Positions 42,410 to 50,790 of a stretch of 64,000 nt of DNA are shown one piece after another. Under the pieces are notes generated by a model. It saw only the letters and a list, made by a program, of their open reading frames with translations. It was not told the DNA's origin and searched no databases. How positions within the stretch are numbered: position 1 is the stretch's first letter; every line of letters begins with the position of its first letter. The DNA is from Paenibacillus_F sp047238265 (GTDB lineage: Bacteria; Bacillota; Bacilli; Paenibacillales; NBRC-103111): the NCBI RefSeq assembly GCF_047238265.1, contig NZ_JBDFMM010000001.1:3410001-3474000 (forward strand), read 5' to 3'. The translations under genes and the position numbers were made by a program.

Positions 42410-43552
42410 TTACGGCTTCAGGACGACTTTGATGCAGTCTTCCAGCTTGTTCATGAAAACATCGTAACCGTGCTCCGCGTCCGTTAAAGGCAGCCGATGG
42501 GTGATAATGTCCGTCGTGTCGAGCTCGCCGGTCTTAAGCTGGCGGTAAAGCTCGGGCATATAATGGATGACGGGAGCCTGTCCCATCTTCAGCGTGATAT
42601 TCCGGGAAAACAAATCGCCCAGCGGGAACATGTTGTATGTCAACCCGTAAACGCCGATCAGCTGGATCGTGCCGTTTTTGCGGACGACCTTCGTTGCGGT
42701 CTGGACCGGTCCCAGCGTTCCTCCTTGAAGCTTAAGGGCCGTCTCTACCTTCTCCACGACGGATTTCTCGCCGTCCATTCCCACGCAGTCAATGACCACG
42801 TCGGCGCCGCCGCTCGTCAAATCGAACAGATAGTTTTCGATATCGTCTTTTTCTTTAAAATTGTAAGCCTCGACCTTGTTGATCTGTCTGGCATGCTGCA
42901 GCCGGTAATCGACGTGGTCGACGGCAATTACACGCTTGGCGCCCTTCTGCCAGGCGATTTTCTGGGCCAGCAAACCGACGGGACCGCTTCCAAGAATAAT
43001 GACGGTGTCGCCTTTTTTGACTCCCGAATTTTCCACCGCCCAATAAGCGGTCGGCAAAATGTCCGACAGGAACAAGATCTGCTCGTCCTCCATCTCCGCA
43101 TCTTCGGGAACGACGAACGGCATGAAATTGCCGTAAGGGACGCGCAGCAGCTCGGCCTGGCCCCCGGGATACCCCCCGTAGGTTTCCGAATAGCCCAGAT
43201 AGGCGCCCGTATCTTTGGCGGGATTATCATTGGAGTTGTCGCATTGGCTTTCCATTTGGTTTTTACAAAAGAAGCATTCCCCGCAGGAAACGTTAAACGG
43301 AATTATGACGCGGTCGCCCTTTTTTACTCGGGTCACTTCCGGACCGACTTCCTCTACAATCCCCATCGGCTCATGCCCGATGACGTAGCCTTCAGGCATC
43401 CCCGGAACCATCCCGTTCACCAGGTGAATATCGGAACCGCAAATGGCGGTAGTCGTAATCCGGACCAGAATATCGTCCTTTTTTTCGAGAACAGGGTCCT
43501 TGACCTCTTTGACTTTGACGTCTTTCTTCCCTTGGTAAGTTACGGCTTTCAT
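42410..43552 (-). CDS. Zinc-dependent alcohol dehydrogenase (formaldehyde dehydrogenase-like MDR)
   Basis: The 380-residue MDR enzyme has AICGSDIHL (catalytic Cys38), GHEPMGIVEEVG, and four structural zinc cysteines in VSCGECFFCKNQMESQC. The Rossmann motif is LGSGPVGLL and the coenzyme acid is in VDHVDYRL. The long insertion and the ...LGYSETYGGYPGGQAELLRVP segment fit the FdhA-like group that oxidises formaldehyde or other alcohols with NAD. It is monocistronic with its own terminator. The substrate is inferred only loosely. Confidence 0.92.
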   Translation of the reverse strand: MKAVTYQGKKDVKVKEVKDPVLEKKDDILVRITTTAICGSDIHLVNGMVPGMPEGYVIGHEPMGIVEEVGPEVTRVKKGDRVIIPFNVSCGECFFCKNQMESQCDNSNDNPAKDTGAYLGYSETYGGYPGGQAELLRVPYGNFMPFVVPEDAEMEDEQILFLSDILPTAYWAVENSGVKKGDTVIILGSGPVGLLAQKIAWQKGAKRVIAVDHVDYRLQHARQINKVEAYNFKEKDDIENYLFDLTSGGADVVIDCVGMDGEKSVVEKVETALKLQGGTLGPVQTATKVVRKNGTIQLIGVYGLTYNMFPLGDLFSRNITLKMGQAPVIHYMPELYRQLKTGELDTTDIITHRLPLTDAEHGYDVFMNKLEDCIKVVLKP

Positions 43553-43625
43553 GGATTGGCTCCTTTCGGGTTAAGAGTTACCTTTCTTTTTTACCCCGTA
43601 AGCCCGATTCTTCCCCAAAATAACC

Positions 43626-43658
43626 GAAAAAAACCGGATTCCGCCAAGCAGAACCGGT
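43626..43658 (-). terminator. Intrinsic terminator of the ferredoxin gene
   Basis: An ACCGGTTC...GAATCCGGT stem is followed by seven T on the reverse strand. Confidence 0.6.
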
Positions 43659-43810
43659 CTTTCCGTTGCCGGACAAAGGAGAGCGGCGGCATTTCGCCCC
43701 GGCAATCGGGACGACTGCGCGGCGGACGTTCCTTATAAGAACTTTGTCCGCCTTCCTTCGCTTGTTACTTTGTACACTGCTGCCTTCACTTGGCGAGGCT
43801 TTCCCAGCGG

Positions 43811-44194
43811 CTATTTCGTCTGCGCTTCTTTCCGTTTCGTTTTGCTTTGTCCTTCTTTCGCGGCCGGTCTGGATACGAGTTCGCCTTCATATGTATAGCT
43901 GATATGTTCTTCCACCGGGCTGCCGCCGATCAGATGCTCACGGACGATACGCCTGCCCGTTTCCGGGGTCACTTCTTTGTACCATACCCCCTCCGGGTAC
44001 ACGGTAATAACACACGCATCCTCACATCGGCCCTGACAGCGCGTCCGGGTCGTATGAATGCGGACGTCGGCTTCATGCCGCTTGATTTCATCGCGCATCG
44101 CCTCGACAACGTCTTCCGCCCCTTTTTTGGTGCAGCTGCCTCCGTTACAGAAGAAGAGATGATGCTTCATGCCGTTCAGATTCCAAGTTGTCAT
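43811..44194 (-). CDS. Thioredoxin-like [2Fe-2S] ferredoxin
   Basis: The 127-residue protein carries FFCNGGSCTKKG (C16, C21) and RCQGRCEDACVI (C53, C57, C61) with VYPEGVWY. This is the pattern of thioredoxin-fold [2Fe-2S] proteins related to the NuoE C-terminal domain. The four ligands are probably C16, C21, C53 and C57. A Lys/Ala/Gln-rich tail of about 25 residues is extra. ATG 44194 is chosen with GGAG six bases upstream. The electron partner is not evident in the neighbourhood. Confidence 0.88.
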   Translation of the reverse strand: MTTWNLNGMKHHLFFCNGGSCTKKGAEDVVEAMRDEIKRHEADVRIHTTRTRCQGRCEDACVITVYPEGVWYKEVTPETGRRIVREHLIGGSPVEEHISYTYEGELVSRPAAKEGQSKTKRKEAQTK

Positions 44195-44309
44195 CACGGT
44201 CTCCTTTTTTTACAGTTAGGTATGAAAAATGATCGATTATTCGTAACTATTACGATAAATCGTATCGTACACAGATTTCCGGGATCTGTCAACAGATCCG
44301 TTAAAAAAA

Positions 44310-44333
44310 CCGCCTTCTCCAATGAGAAGACGG
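44310..44333 (-). terminator. Intrinsic terminator
   Basis: CCGTCTTCTC/GAGAAGGCGG on the reverse strand is followed by seven T, after the 85-aa membrane protein gene. Confidence 0.8.
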
Positions 44334-44356
44334 CCTCCCGTTTTTCTTGTCCCGAC

Positions 44357-44614
44357 TCAGTATTTCCGCTCATCCTCGGGCCCTGTGCACGAACGCCCCT
44401 GATCCGGGTTGTTGTTCTGTGTCTGCTGCGCCTGCATATCCAGCAAACGATCCAGCTTGTCCTCGATTCTCTGCAGCTTGGACAGTGTAAACAGTTTACG
44501 GTTAGTTCTCGTCCGGATAAACATCGATAAGCTGGTAATAAAAATGGCGATGATTCCGATGATAACGAGCAGATAAACGATGCTGGCCCAGGAAATGAAT
44601 CCAATCGTATCCAT
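44357..44614 (-). CDS. Small membrane-anchored protein (DUF4083-like), 85 aa
   Basis: One strong N-terminal span (about 10-33, VYLLVIIGIIAIFITSLSM) is followed by basic residues and an amphipathic helix, LQRIEDKLDRLLDMQAQ. This is the pattern of DUF4083-type Bacillales proteins. The tail is polar and has one Cys. The ribosome site is weak. Function unknown. Confidence 0.65.
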   Translation of the reverse strand: MDTIGFISWASIVYLLVIIGIIAIFITSLSMFIRTRTNRKLFTLSKLQRIEDKLDRLLDMQAQQTQNNNPDQGRSCTGPEDERKY

Positions 44615-44671
44615 AATTTAAAGCGACCCCGTTTCGTTAAATCGGTCCTGTCTTGCGGTCTCTGTCCTCTT

Positions 44672-45058
44672 TCAGCCGATCTCTCTGGACAGCACCTCGA
44701 TCTCGTGTTTGTTCCGCTCCCCGTGCCCGATACGGAGGCGGTGTCCGTCCAAATCCCGGATCACGAACTCTCTCATTCCCCAAGACTTGGATTGGATCTC
44801 CTCTATGAAATCCACCTGCTGCGTTTTCAAAAATTGATAGACTTGATCCGCGTTCCGGACAAAAAAATAGAGCGTCTGGGCTTCCACCTTGTCCGTTTTC
44901 GTAAAATGAACCTCGATATTCCCATTGTAGACCGATCCGTATGTATCCTCCAGAACCCAGGCCAGGTCAAACTTAAGCACGTCGCGGTAAAATTCAAGCG
45001 CCTTCAGTACATCTTTAACGGGCAGTACCGGTGCCTGATGCTGAATATATTTCTTCAT
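44672..45058 (-). CDS. VOC-superfamily protein (glyoxalase/bleomycin-resistance fold)
   Basis: The 128-residue protein shows the beta-alpha-beta-beta-beta repeat of VOC proteins: PVLPVKDVLKALEFYRDVLKFD, VHFTKTD, and IRDLDGHRLRIGHG at the end. A single metal-binding Glu/His pattern cannot be fixed. ATG follows AAGGAG. Functions in this fold range from dioxygenase to drug binding. Confidence 0.85.
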   Translation of the reverse strand: MKKYIQHQAPVLPVKDVLKALEFYRDVLKFDLAWVLEDTYGSVYNGNIEVHFTKTDKVEAQTLYFFVRNADQVYQFLKTQQVDFIEEIQSKSWGMREFVIRDLDGHRLRIGHGERNKHEIEVLSREIG

Positions 45059-45071
45059 CTTCTTCTCCTTA

Positions 45072-45230
45072 TTATAGTGAGCGCAGATGCCTGTCTGTGC
45101 GTCTTTCCCGGATGATTCCCACGATCCACACCAATAAATTCAATCCAACGAGATTAGAAACCAGATACATCCACCAGGTGTATAAGCCGAATCTGTCGGG
45201 ATGCGTATTCATGTAAAGCAGCAGCCCCAT
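45072..45230 (-). CDS. Small membrane ORF, 52 aa, possibly the C-terminal part of the preceding gene
   Basis: The frame opens MGLLLYMNTHPDRFG and has one clear span (YTWWMYLVSNLVGLNLLVWI) followed by a basic tail RERRTDRH. It sits immediately before the VOC gene. The upstream gene ends in another frame at 45209, so this stretch may be its natural C-terminus lost through a frameshift, or an independent small protein with a weak ribosome site (GGAG 13 bases away). Confidence 0.45.
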   Translation of the reverse strand: MGLLLYMNTHPDRFGLYTWWMYLVSNLVGLNLLVWIVGIIRERRTDRHLRSL

Positions 45231-45532
45231 CCGAAGAGACGGACTCCGTTCAAGAGCCGCGAATCTTTCCGGAACAGGACAGCGCCCGGCTCTACCGGAA
45301 CGTCCCTGTATTTAAGCAGCGAGAGTGCATAAAAAACAACATGCAAAATCCCGTAAATCACAGCGGCAAACAAGGGATAAACGATCATCGCAATCGCTGC
45401 TCCGGCCATATTATCCGCTCCGGTCGCATTCAGATCTCCACACAAAACAAAGTATTCAAACTTTTTATATTCCGTATAGCAGGAAAGCAGCGACAGCAGA
45501 CAGCTGAGGTTAAAATACGTTTCCTTCTTCAT
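45209..45532 (-). CDS. Small membrane protein, about 107 aa
   Basis: ATG 45532 has GGGAG eight bases upstream. The protein has a Cys-containing N-terminus (LSCLLSLLSCYTEYKKFEY) and one or two spans (AGAAIAMIVYPLFAAVIYGILHVVFYAL), and ends FGWGCCFT. I recognise no family. The last residues look unlike a natural end, because a neighbouring frame continues with a well-formed span (see the 52-aa ORF). Confidence 0.5.
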   Translation of the reverse strand: MKKETYFNLSCLLSLLSCYTEYKKFEYFVLCGDLNATGADNMAGAAIAMIVYPLFAAVIYGILHVVFYALSLLKYRDVPVEPGAVLFRKDSRLLNGVRLFGWGCCFT

Positions 45533-45599
45533 CGGACTCGCTCCCTGCCATACATCCACAAGCTCCTTCCAGTATATGGTTTATTGGCGGCCGTTACAA

Positions 45600-46159
45600 C
45601 TATTCGGCCGCCGCCCTTTTACGGGACGTCCCGCCGCGAAGCCGCCAGACCATCCAGGCGCTTGCCGCATACAAGAACGCGCTCAAATAAAACAGGACGT
45701 CGATCGTGAGCCAATCGATGAGATAACCTCCGGCCATAACCGCAAATCCGGAAGAGACCGACGTCCAGAAATGATAGGTCCCCAGAGCGGGTCCTCTTGC
45801 TCCGCGGTCCGTGTAATCGGCGAGCAGGAGTCTCTCGCTCATCCTCTGCATGGCGCTGCATACGCCCATCCACGCCTGCACCGCGAGCACCCACGCGTAG
45901 GAGCCGATCCAGGGAAAAGCCAGCATGGCCGCCATCATCCCCAGCGAGCTGAAGGCCAGAATCTCCCTGCCGGAGCGGTCCAGCCGCGGTCCCAGATAAC
46001 GGGAAACCGCCGCGGAGCTGACGGTAAATACCGCGAACGCAAGCCCGTACTTGGAATAGCTGTTTCCAGGTTTTTCAGGAAAAGCAGGTAATACGGATAA
46101 ATCATCCCGGATGCCAGCGTGATTATGCTTTGGAAGCGGATAAGCCACCCGATATTCAT
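45600..46159 (-). pseudogene. Half-size MFS-type transporter (about 185 aa), frameshifted
   Basis: The first frame (ATG 46159, directly after the FAD oxidase stop) reads NIGWLIRFQSIITLASG...LLFLKNLE. Then the sense moves to the next frame: GNSYSKYGLAFAVFTVSSAAVSRYLGPRLDRSG and so on to 45600. One missing G in the run at 46066-46067 would join them. The restored protein has about six spans and the MFS loop GPRLDRSGRE, so it is half the usual MFS size. It appears co-transcribed with the FAD oxidase. It is either a recent pseudogene or a sequencing error. Confidence 0.75.
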
Positions 46160-47653
46160 CTATTTATCCCCTCTGTACGTTTCATAAAATTCGTTCATAA
46201 ACAGATGACCGGGGTCCACCTCTTCTTTTTTGCGGAAAAATTGCTCATACCGCGGGTAAACCGCCCGGAATTGTTCCACGCTCGGATAGGCGGCATAAGG
46301 CAAGTAATAAGTCCCTCCGCTCCGGATCACCTCGTCGATAATCCGCCGGATGCCCGCTTTAAACCGCGTCTGCGCTTCTTCCGACAGTGACGCGTTAAAC
46401 AGGCATACCAGAGCCAGCATATCATCCCGCGCATAAGACAGCACGGCTTCTTCATCGCGGTTCACATAGCGGACCGTAATGTTGAGCAGATTGAGGTCCT
46501 CTTCAAGCAGCACGCCCCGCAAGCGGTTCACAAAATTCGCGAATTCGTCCACCGGCATAAAATATTCCTGAAGCAGATCGTTTTTCCCCGCCTCCCGGTA
46601 TTCCATAAAAAGGGACTCCGAACGCATCGCGTTGTTCCGGGAGATAATCTCGTTCTGGCGGTAGGAAAAATAGTTCTTTTGCAGCGACCAGAACAAATTT
46701 TTGCCCCACTCCGAGCTCCGGTTCAAGTGAAACAGGACCTTGCTCGGCAAAACCCCGTATTCCCTCGTTTGAAGCCGGTTATAATCAGCCGGATTCAGCG
46801 AAGGATCGGCCGTGTACAGAGTCGCATACATCTCCGTCAGGAAATGTTCCGGCGCTGCCGAAATACGCGCGATGCTCATGCGGACGTCGGGGCTGCCTTT
46901 TACCCGTTCCTTGAAATAGGCGCTAAACTCCTCCACCCGGGTCGCTTCTGTGGTCATCCGGTATACTTCATCTTCCGCCAGAGTCAGCGTGACATCCAGG
47001 ATCACGCCGAACAAGCCGTATCCGCCGAGCACGTAAGGAAACAAATCCGCGTTTTCCGTGCGGCTGACTTCTTGGATAACGCCGTCCGCGGTCAGGAGCC
47101 GGAACGACTCGACGCTGCTGATCATAGAGCCGCTGCGGAGATCCCGGCCGTGGGCATTAATGGACACGGAGCCGCCGACGGTAAACATATTTTGGGACTG
47201 CATCGTTTTGACGGCCAGTCCGTAAGGATGGACGAAATCCTGCACGTCTTTCCAGGTCGCCCCGGCCTGGACCCGGATGGTGCGGGCCCCGGGATCGAAG
47301 GAAAGGACACGGTTATATCGCGTCATGTCCAACACGATTCCGTCCTTGTAATACGTGTGGCCCCCCTGGCTGTGACGCTGTCCCGCTATGGCTACGCTCA
47401 GCTTATTCGCCCTGGCTTCCTCCAGCAGCTTGACTAGCTGCTTCTCCTCACGGCCTTCCGCGACACGCTCCACCTTAACCGGATGCAGACGGCTGTAGTC
47501 CGTAATGAGATAAGGGTCCTGATCCGGCGTATCGGTTCCGATATATGCCAGAATGCAGAGGACAGCCAGCAGGGCAAGAGCCGCCGCTCTGAACGCCGAG
47601 CCGCCGACAGCTCGTTTGCCCGGGAATGCCGGAACCTTCGACGAAGCCCGCAT
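46160..47653 (-). CDS. Membrane-anchored FAD-dependent oxidase (VAO / FAD_binding_4 family)
   Basis: The 497-residue protein has an N-terminal span (about 20-41, AFRAAALALLAVLCILAYIG). An FAD-binding PP-loop domain follows at about 55-230: VAIAGQRHSQGGHTYYKDG, MTRYNRVLSFD, VGGSVSINAHGRD and GGYGLFGVILDVTL. A substrate domain ends with DPGHLFMNEFY. The His in AGQRHS may hold FAD covalently, as in some family members. ATG 47653 has no clear ribosome site, so the start may be further upstream. It is probably an operon with the MFS-like gene. The substrate is unknown. Confidence 0.88.
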   Translation of the reverse strand: MRASSKVPAFPGKRAVGGSAFRAAALALLAVLCILAYIGTDTPDQDPYLITDYSRLHPVKVERVAEGREEKQLVKLLEEARANKLSVAIAGQRHSQGGHTYYKDGIVLDMTRYNRVLSFDPGARTIRVQAGATWKDVQDFVHPYGLAVKTMQSQNMFTVGGSVSINAHGRDLRSGSMISSVESFRLLTADGVIQEVSRTENADLFPYVLGGYGLFGVILDVTLTLAEDEVYRMTTEATRVEEFSAYFKERVKGSPDVRMSIARISAAPEHFLTEMYATLYTADPSLNPADYNRLQTREYGVLPSKVLFHLNRSSEWGKNLFWSLQKNYFSYRQNEIISRNNAMRSESLFMEYREAGKNDLLQEYFMPVDEFANFVNRLRGVLLEEDLNLLNITVRYVNRDEEAVLSYARDDMLALVCLFNASLSEEAQTRFKAGIRRIIDEVIRSGGTYYLPYAAYPSVEQFRAVYPRYEQFFRKKEEVDPGHLFMNEFYETYRGDK

Positions 47654-48073
47654 ATCCGGAAAGCCGCTTTTGACATCTTCGTTACTGGTCTTGTTCTCCT
47701 CCGGCTCAATCCCCTCCAGCCTTCACGTCTGTTGTTCCTTAGCCATGTATTCGACAGTCTTCCTTCTTTTTCCTTTTCCTTTTATGTAAGACTATGTAAG
47801 ATTTTAACTTTTTATAAGTTAAAAAAGACAGCTCGTTCGAGCTGTCTCTAAATACCGGATTTTTCCTTTTTTTCTTGACTCTTATGTTACGTGAGCGGGC
47901 TTGTACTCTCTTGCCGGACATCGGTCGGGGATGCAGCCATTCGGTCTTTTCTCCAGTCAAGCGATGTGACCATCGGTGAGGCGACTATGCGGGTGACGGA
48001 GATATTCTTGCAAACCGCGGATTGTTTTGAAACGCTGTTAGGAGCATGTCCATCATGTCAAAACCCTTCTCAG
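47654..48073. other. Gap between the FAD oxidase and fabF
   Basis: The gap holds a hairpin at 47826-47847 and T-rich sequence. I see no gene that I can support in it. The short frames present lack ribosome sites. Confidence 0.5.
47826..47847 (-). terminator. Intrinsic terminator downstream of fabF
   Basis: AGACAGCTCG/CGAGCTGTCT with a two-base loop is followed on the reverse strand by TTTTTTAAC. Confidence 0.75.
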
Positions 48074-49312
48074 CTATTCTCTGTATTTGCGCAGCACGAT
48101 GACCGCATTGTGCCCGCCGAATCCGAACGAGTTCGAGAGGCCGATTTCAAGCTCCGCTTTTCTCGCCGTACCGGGAACATAATCCAGATCGCAGTCCGGG
48201 TCGCTATGCTCCAGATTGATCGTGGGAGGAATGATACCTTCCTGCAAAGTTTTGACAAGCGCGATCGCTTCCGCACCGCCCGCCGCTCCGAGCATATGGC
48301 CTGTCATCGATTTGTTGGCTGTGACGGGTATGCGATAGGCGTCTTCTCCGAAGAGACTTTTGATCGCGGTCGTCTCAGACTTGTCCCCTACTTCCGTACT
48401 CGTCGCATGGGCGCTGATGACGTCCACCTCGCCCGGAGCGATTCCCGCGCTCGCCAGAGCCGACTTCATGGCCTGCCGCGCCCCTCTTCCCTCGGGATGA
48501 GTCGCCACCATGTGATAGGCGTCGGAGCTCGCGCCGTATCCGATCACTTCCGCGTAGATGCGGGCATTCCGGCTCCGCGCGTGGCTGAGCGACTCCAGAA
48601 TGAGGATACCGGCGCCTTCGGCCATTACGAAGCCGTCTCTTCCCGCATCGAACGGACGGCTCGCTTTGGCGGGTTCCTCGTTGCGCGTGGAAACCGCCGT
48701 GGCGTTGCCGAAGCTCGACAGCGAAATTTCGCCGATCGCCGCTTCCGAGCCCCCTGCGATGATGACGTCCGCATCGCCCGTACGGATCGTGCGGAACGCT
48801 TCGCCGATGGCGGTGTTGCCGATGGAGCAGGCCGTGACCGGTGACATCGTCGGCCCGAGCGCCTGATGCCGGATCGAGATCATGGCCGCCGCCATGTTCG
48901 CGATCATCATCGGCACGAGCGTGGGGCTGACACGCCCCGGCCCCCGCTCCAGCAGCACCCGGTTCTGCTCGGCCAGGGTGCCGATTCCGCCGATTCCGGA
49001 GCCGACGTACACCCCGACGCGTTCGCGGTCCGTCCGGTCCAGATCCAGCTCCGCGTCTTGCAGGGCCTGATCGGCGGCGGCCAGAGCGAACTGGCAGAAG
49101 CGGTCCATTTTTCTCGCTTCCTTGCGGCCGAACAAAGCTTCTCCGTCAAAAACGCGCACGAGTCCGGCAATTTTCGATTTGTAAAGGGTGACGTCGAAGG
49201 TATCGATCCGGGAAATTCCCGATTCCCCCTGCACCAGACTCTTCCAAAACGGGTCCACCCCGTTGCCCAGCGGCGAAATAATGCCCATTCCCGTAATAAC
49301 GACTCGTTCCAT
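48074..49312 (-). CDS. fabF: 3-oxoacyl-[ACP] synthase II
   Basis: The 412-residue thiolase-fold enzyme elongates fatty acids by condensing malonyl-ACP with acyl-ACP. The catalytic triad is visible: Cys162 in TACSIGN, His in HATSTEVGD (about 302), and His in NKSMTGHMLGAAG (about 338). It also has NSFGFGGHNAV at the end. The length is standard. GGAGGAGG precedes ATG. No other fab gene is adjacent, so it may be an accessory KAS II. It is divergent from an XRE-MmyB regulator, a family reported to bind fatty acids. Confidence 0.95.
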   Translation of the reverse strand: MERVVITGMGIISPLGNGVDPFWKSLVQGESGISRIDTFDVTLYKSKIAGLVRVFDGEALFGRKEARKMDRFCQFALAAADQALQDAELDLDRTDRERVGVYVGSGIGGIGTLAEQNRVLLERGPGRVSPTLVPMMIANMAAAMISIRHQALGPTMSPVTACSIGNTAIGEAFRTIRTGDADVIIAGGSEAAIGEISLSSFGNATAVSTRNEEPAKASRPFDAGRDGFVMAEGAGILILESLSHARSRNARIYAEVIGYGASSDAYHMVATHPEGRGARQAMKSALASAGIAPGEVDVISAHATSTEVGDKSETTAIKSLFGEDAYRIPVTANKSMTGHMLGAAGGAEAIALVKTLQEGIIPPTINLEHSDPDCDLDYVPGTARKAELEIGLSNSFGFGGHNAVIVLRKYRE

Positions 49313-49376
49313 CGTATATCCTCCTCCATAGACTGTCCATGACTTCTATCCTCATCTTGTCATCGTATGTATCCTA

Positions 49377-49414
49377 TTACAAGTTGTAGTTTATTCTAGT
49401 ATAATTACTACTAG
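49377..49414 (+). promoter_or_regulatory. Regulator promoter with 19-bp inverted repeat over the -10 box
   Basis: TTACAA (49377-49382) and TATAAT (49400-49405) are 17 bases apart. The inverted repeat CTAGTA-N7-TACTAG (49396-49414) covers the -10 box and lies between the two divergent genes, so one protein could control both. Confidence 0.65.
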
Positions 49415-49439
49415 GATAAGGTACTAAGGAGATGTGCGA

Positions 49440-50297
49440 ATGAACAAGGACGAACGACTGGAGGCTCTGTCGGCTTTTCTGAAAAGCCAGCGGTCCAAAC
49501 TGCTTCCGCAAAACATGGGGCTGCCCGCCGGTACGAGGAGAAGAACTCCCGGCCTGCGCAGAGAGGAGGTGGCTCAGCTCGCCGGGGTCAGTACCACCTG
49601 GTACACGTGGCTGGAGCAGGGGCGGGATATCAAAGTGTCGGCATCCGTATTGGAAAATATCGCTTCCGCTCTGCAGCTTACGGTCGATGAGCGGAAGTAT
49701 CTCACTTCCCTGGCGCTGGAAACCAGCTCAGGCATCCGGCTGCTCCATGAAGAGCCGCCGCAAATTCCCCCCTCCCTGCAGAAAATATTGCAGGAGCTGA
49801 AAAACTGCCCGACCATCATCTCCGACCGCCGGTGTACGATTGTCGGCTGGAACGAAGCGGCCACGCGCGTTTTTCTCGATTTCGAGAAGATACCGCCAGG
49901 GGAGCGCAACATGATCTCCCTCTTGTTTGCGCGCAAGGAATTCCGCCGGCTGGCGGTAAACTGGGAAGATTTCGTCAGCGGCTTTCTCGCTATCTTCCGC
50001 GCCTATTACGGCCAGTATTTCGAAGACGAGTGGTACAACGGATTCCTGGCCGAAATGAAGGGAACTTATCCCGAGTTCAACCGCCTCTGGGAACAAAGCA
50101 AGGTGAGCTCCGCACCGGAAGTTCTCATCGAATTCCGCCATGCCAAGGCGGGAAAAATGCTCTTCGAACTGACGTCCCTGCAGGTACACGGCAGCACGGA
50201 TTTGCGCTGCAGCATTTATACTCCTGCACAGGAAACGTCCACGGAGATGAAACTGAGGCAGCTCATGGACCGGAACGGACAGCCCGCAGGCCCCTGA
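49440..50297 (+). CDS. XRE-family regulator with MmyB-type ligand-binding domain
   Basis: The 285-residue protein has an HTH_3 domain at about 25-75 (RRTPGLRREEVAQLAGVSTTWYTWLEQG, the typical MmyB N-terminus). A C-terminal PAS-like MmyB domain follows at about 100-270 (RCTIVGWNEAATRVFLDF, FRRLAVNWEDFV, EFRHAKAGKMLFELTSLQV). Such domains have been found with bound fatty acid. ATG 49440 has AAGGAG eight bases upstream. The divergent fabF is the obvious target. Confidence 0.92.
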   Translation: MNKDERLEALSAFLKSQRSKLLPQNMGLPAGTRRRTPGLRREEVAQLAGVSTTWYTWLEQGRDIKVSASVLENIASALQLTVDERKYLTSLALETSSGIRLLHEEPPQIPPSLQKILQELKNCPTIISDRRCTIVGWNEAATRVFLDFEKIPPGERNMISLLFARKEFRRLAVNWEDFVSGFLAIFRAYYGQYFEDEWYNGFLAEMKGTYPEFNRLWEQSKVSSAPEVLIEFRHAKAGKMLFELTSLQVHGSTDLRCSIYTPAQETSTEMKLRQLMDRNGQPAGP

Positions 50298-50346
50298 CGG
50301 TTTCGGGCGGTAAAGTCACCTGCCGAGCATGTACAGACCGCGCCGA

Positions 50347-50386
50347 AAAAGCCGGTGTCCGCTTCATGAAGCGGACACCGGCTTTT
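50347..50386. terminator. Bidirectional terminator
   Basis: A near-perfect 40-base palindrome starting AAAAGCCGGTGTCCGCTTC lies between the XRE gene and the convergent 79-aa gene. Confidence 0.9.
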
Positions 50387-50429
50387 GGTATGCGTCCCGG
50401 ACTGCCTGAAAAATTTCCGGCAGCTTGTT

Positions 50430-50669
50430 TCAGAAACCCGAATGATACTTGTCCGGGCTGGAAGAATTGGTCTTCGTAGCGCTCTTGTCCTTTTCTTCCT
50501 TCTGCTCCATATTTAAATCTTCCATCGGAATCGGATCGACATGCTGTTCGCTTTCATGAAGATCGAAAAGGCTTTCGTTTTCGGTCGGATACTGCTCCGG
50601 ATGGTCTCGGTTGCCTTTTTGCTGAGTCTGGCGTTCCAGTTCATGGCTCGTTTTTTTCGGTTCCGTCAT
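50430..50669 (-). CDS. Small acidic hydrophilic protein, 79 aa
   Basis: ATG 50669 has GGAAGGTGA upstream. The protein is almost wholly charged and polar, rich in Glu, Gln, Lys, Asp and Ser (HELERQTQQKGNRDHPEQ), and has no hydrophobic core. Disorder is likely. Similar short proteins in spore formers are often spore-associated, but I cannot confirm this. Confidence 0.5.
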   Translation of the reverse strand: MTEPKKTSHELERQTQQKGNRDHPEQYPTENESLFDLHESEQHVDPIPMEDLNMEQKEEKDKSATKTNSSSPDKYHSGF

Positions 50670-50790
50670 GGGACTCACCTTCCTTCCGTAGATATACCTA
50701 AGTACCTCAAACCCGCCAATCTCAAACAAAAGCCGCAAGATAAAGGCCAGAGGCTCTCCCTATTTCCAACCGAAAGAACAGCCTGTGCAT

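Noticed and set aside
42497..43738. 413-aa plus-strand ORF
   Set aside because: It is antisense to the alcohol dehydrogenase, whose zinc and NAD motifs are complete.
47739..47960. 73-aa reverse-strand ORF after fabF
   Set aside because: It reads through the terminator hairpin at 47826-47847 and has no ribosome site.
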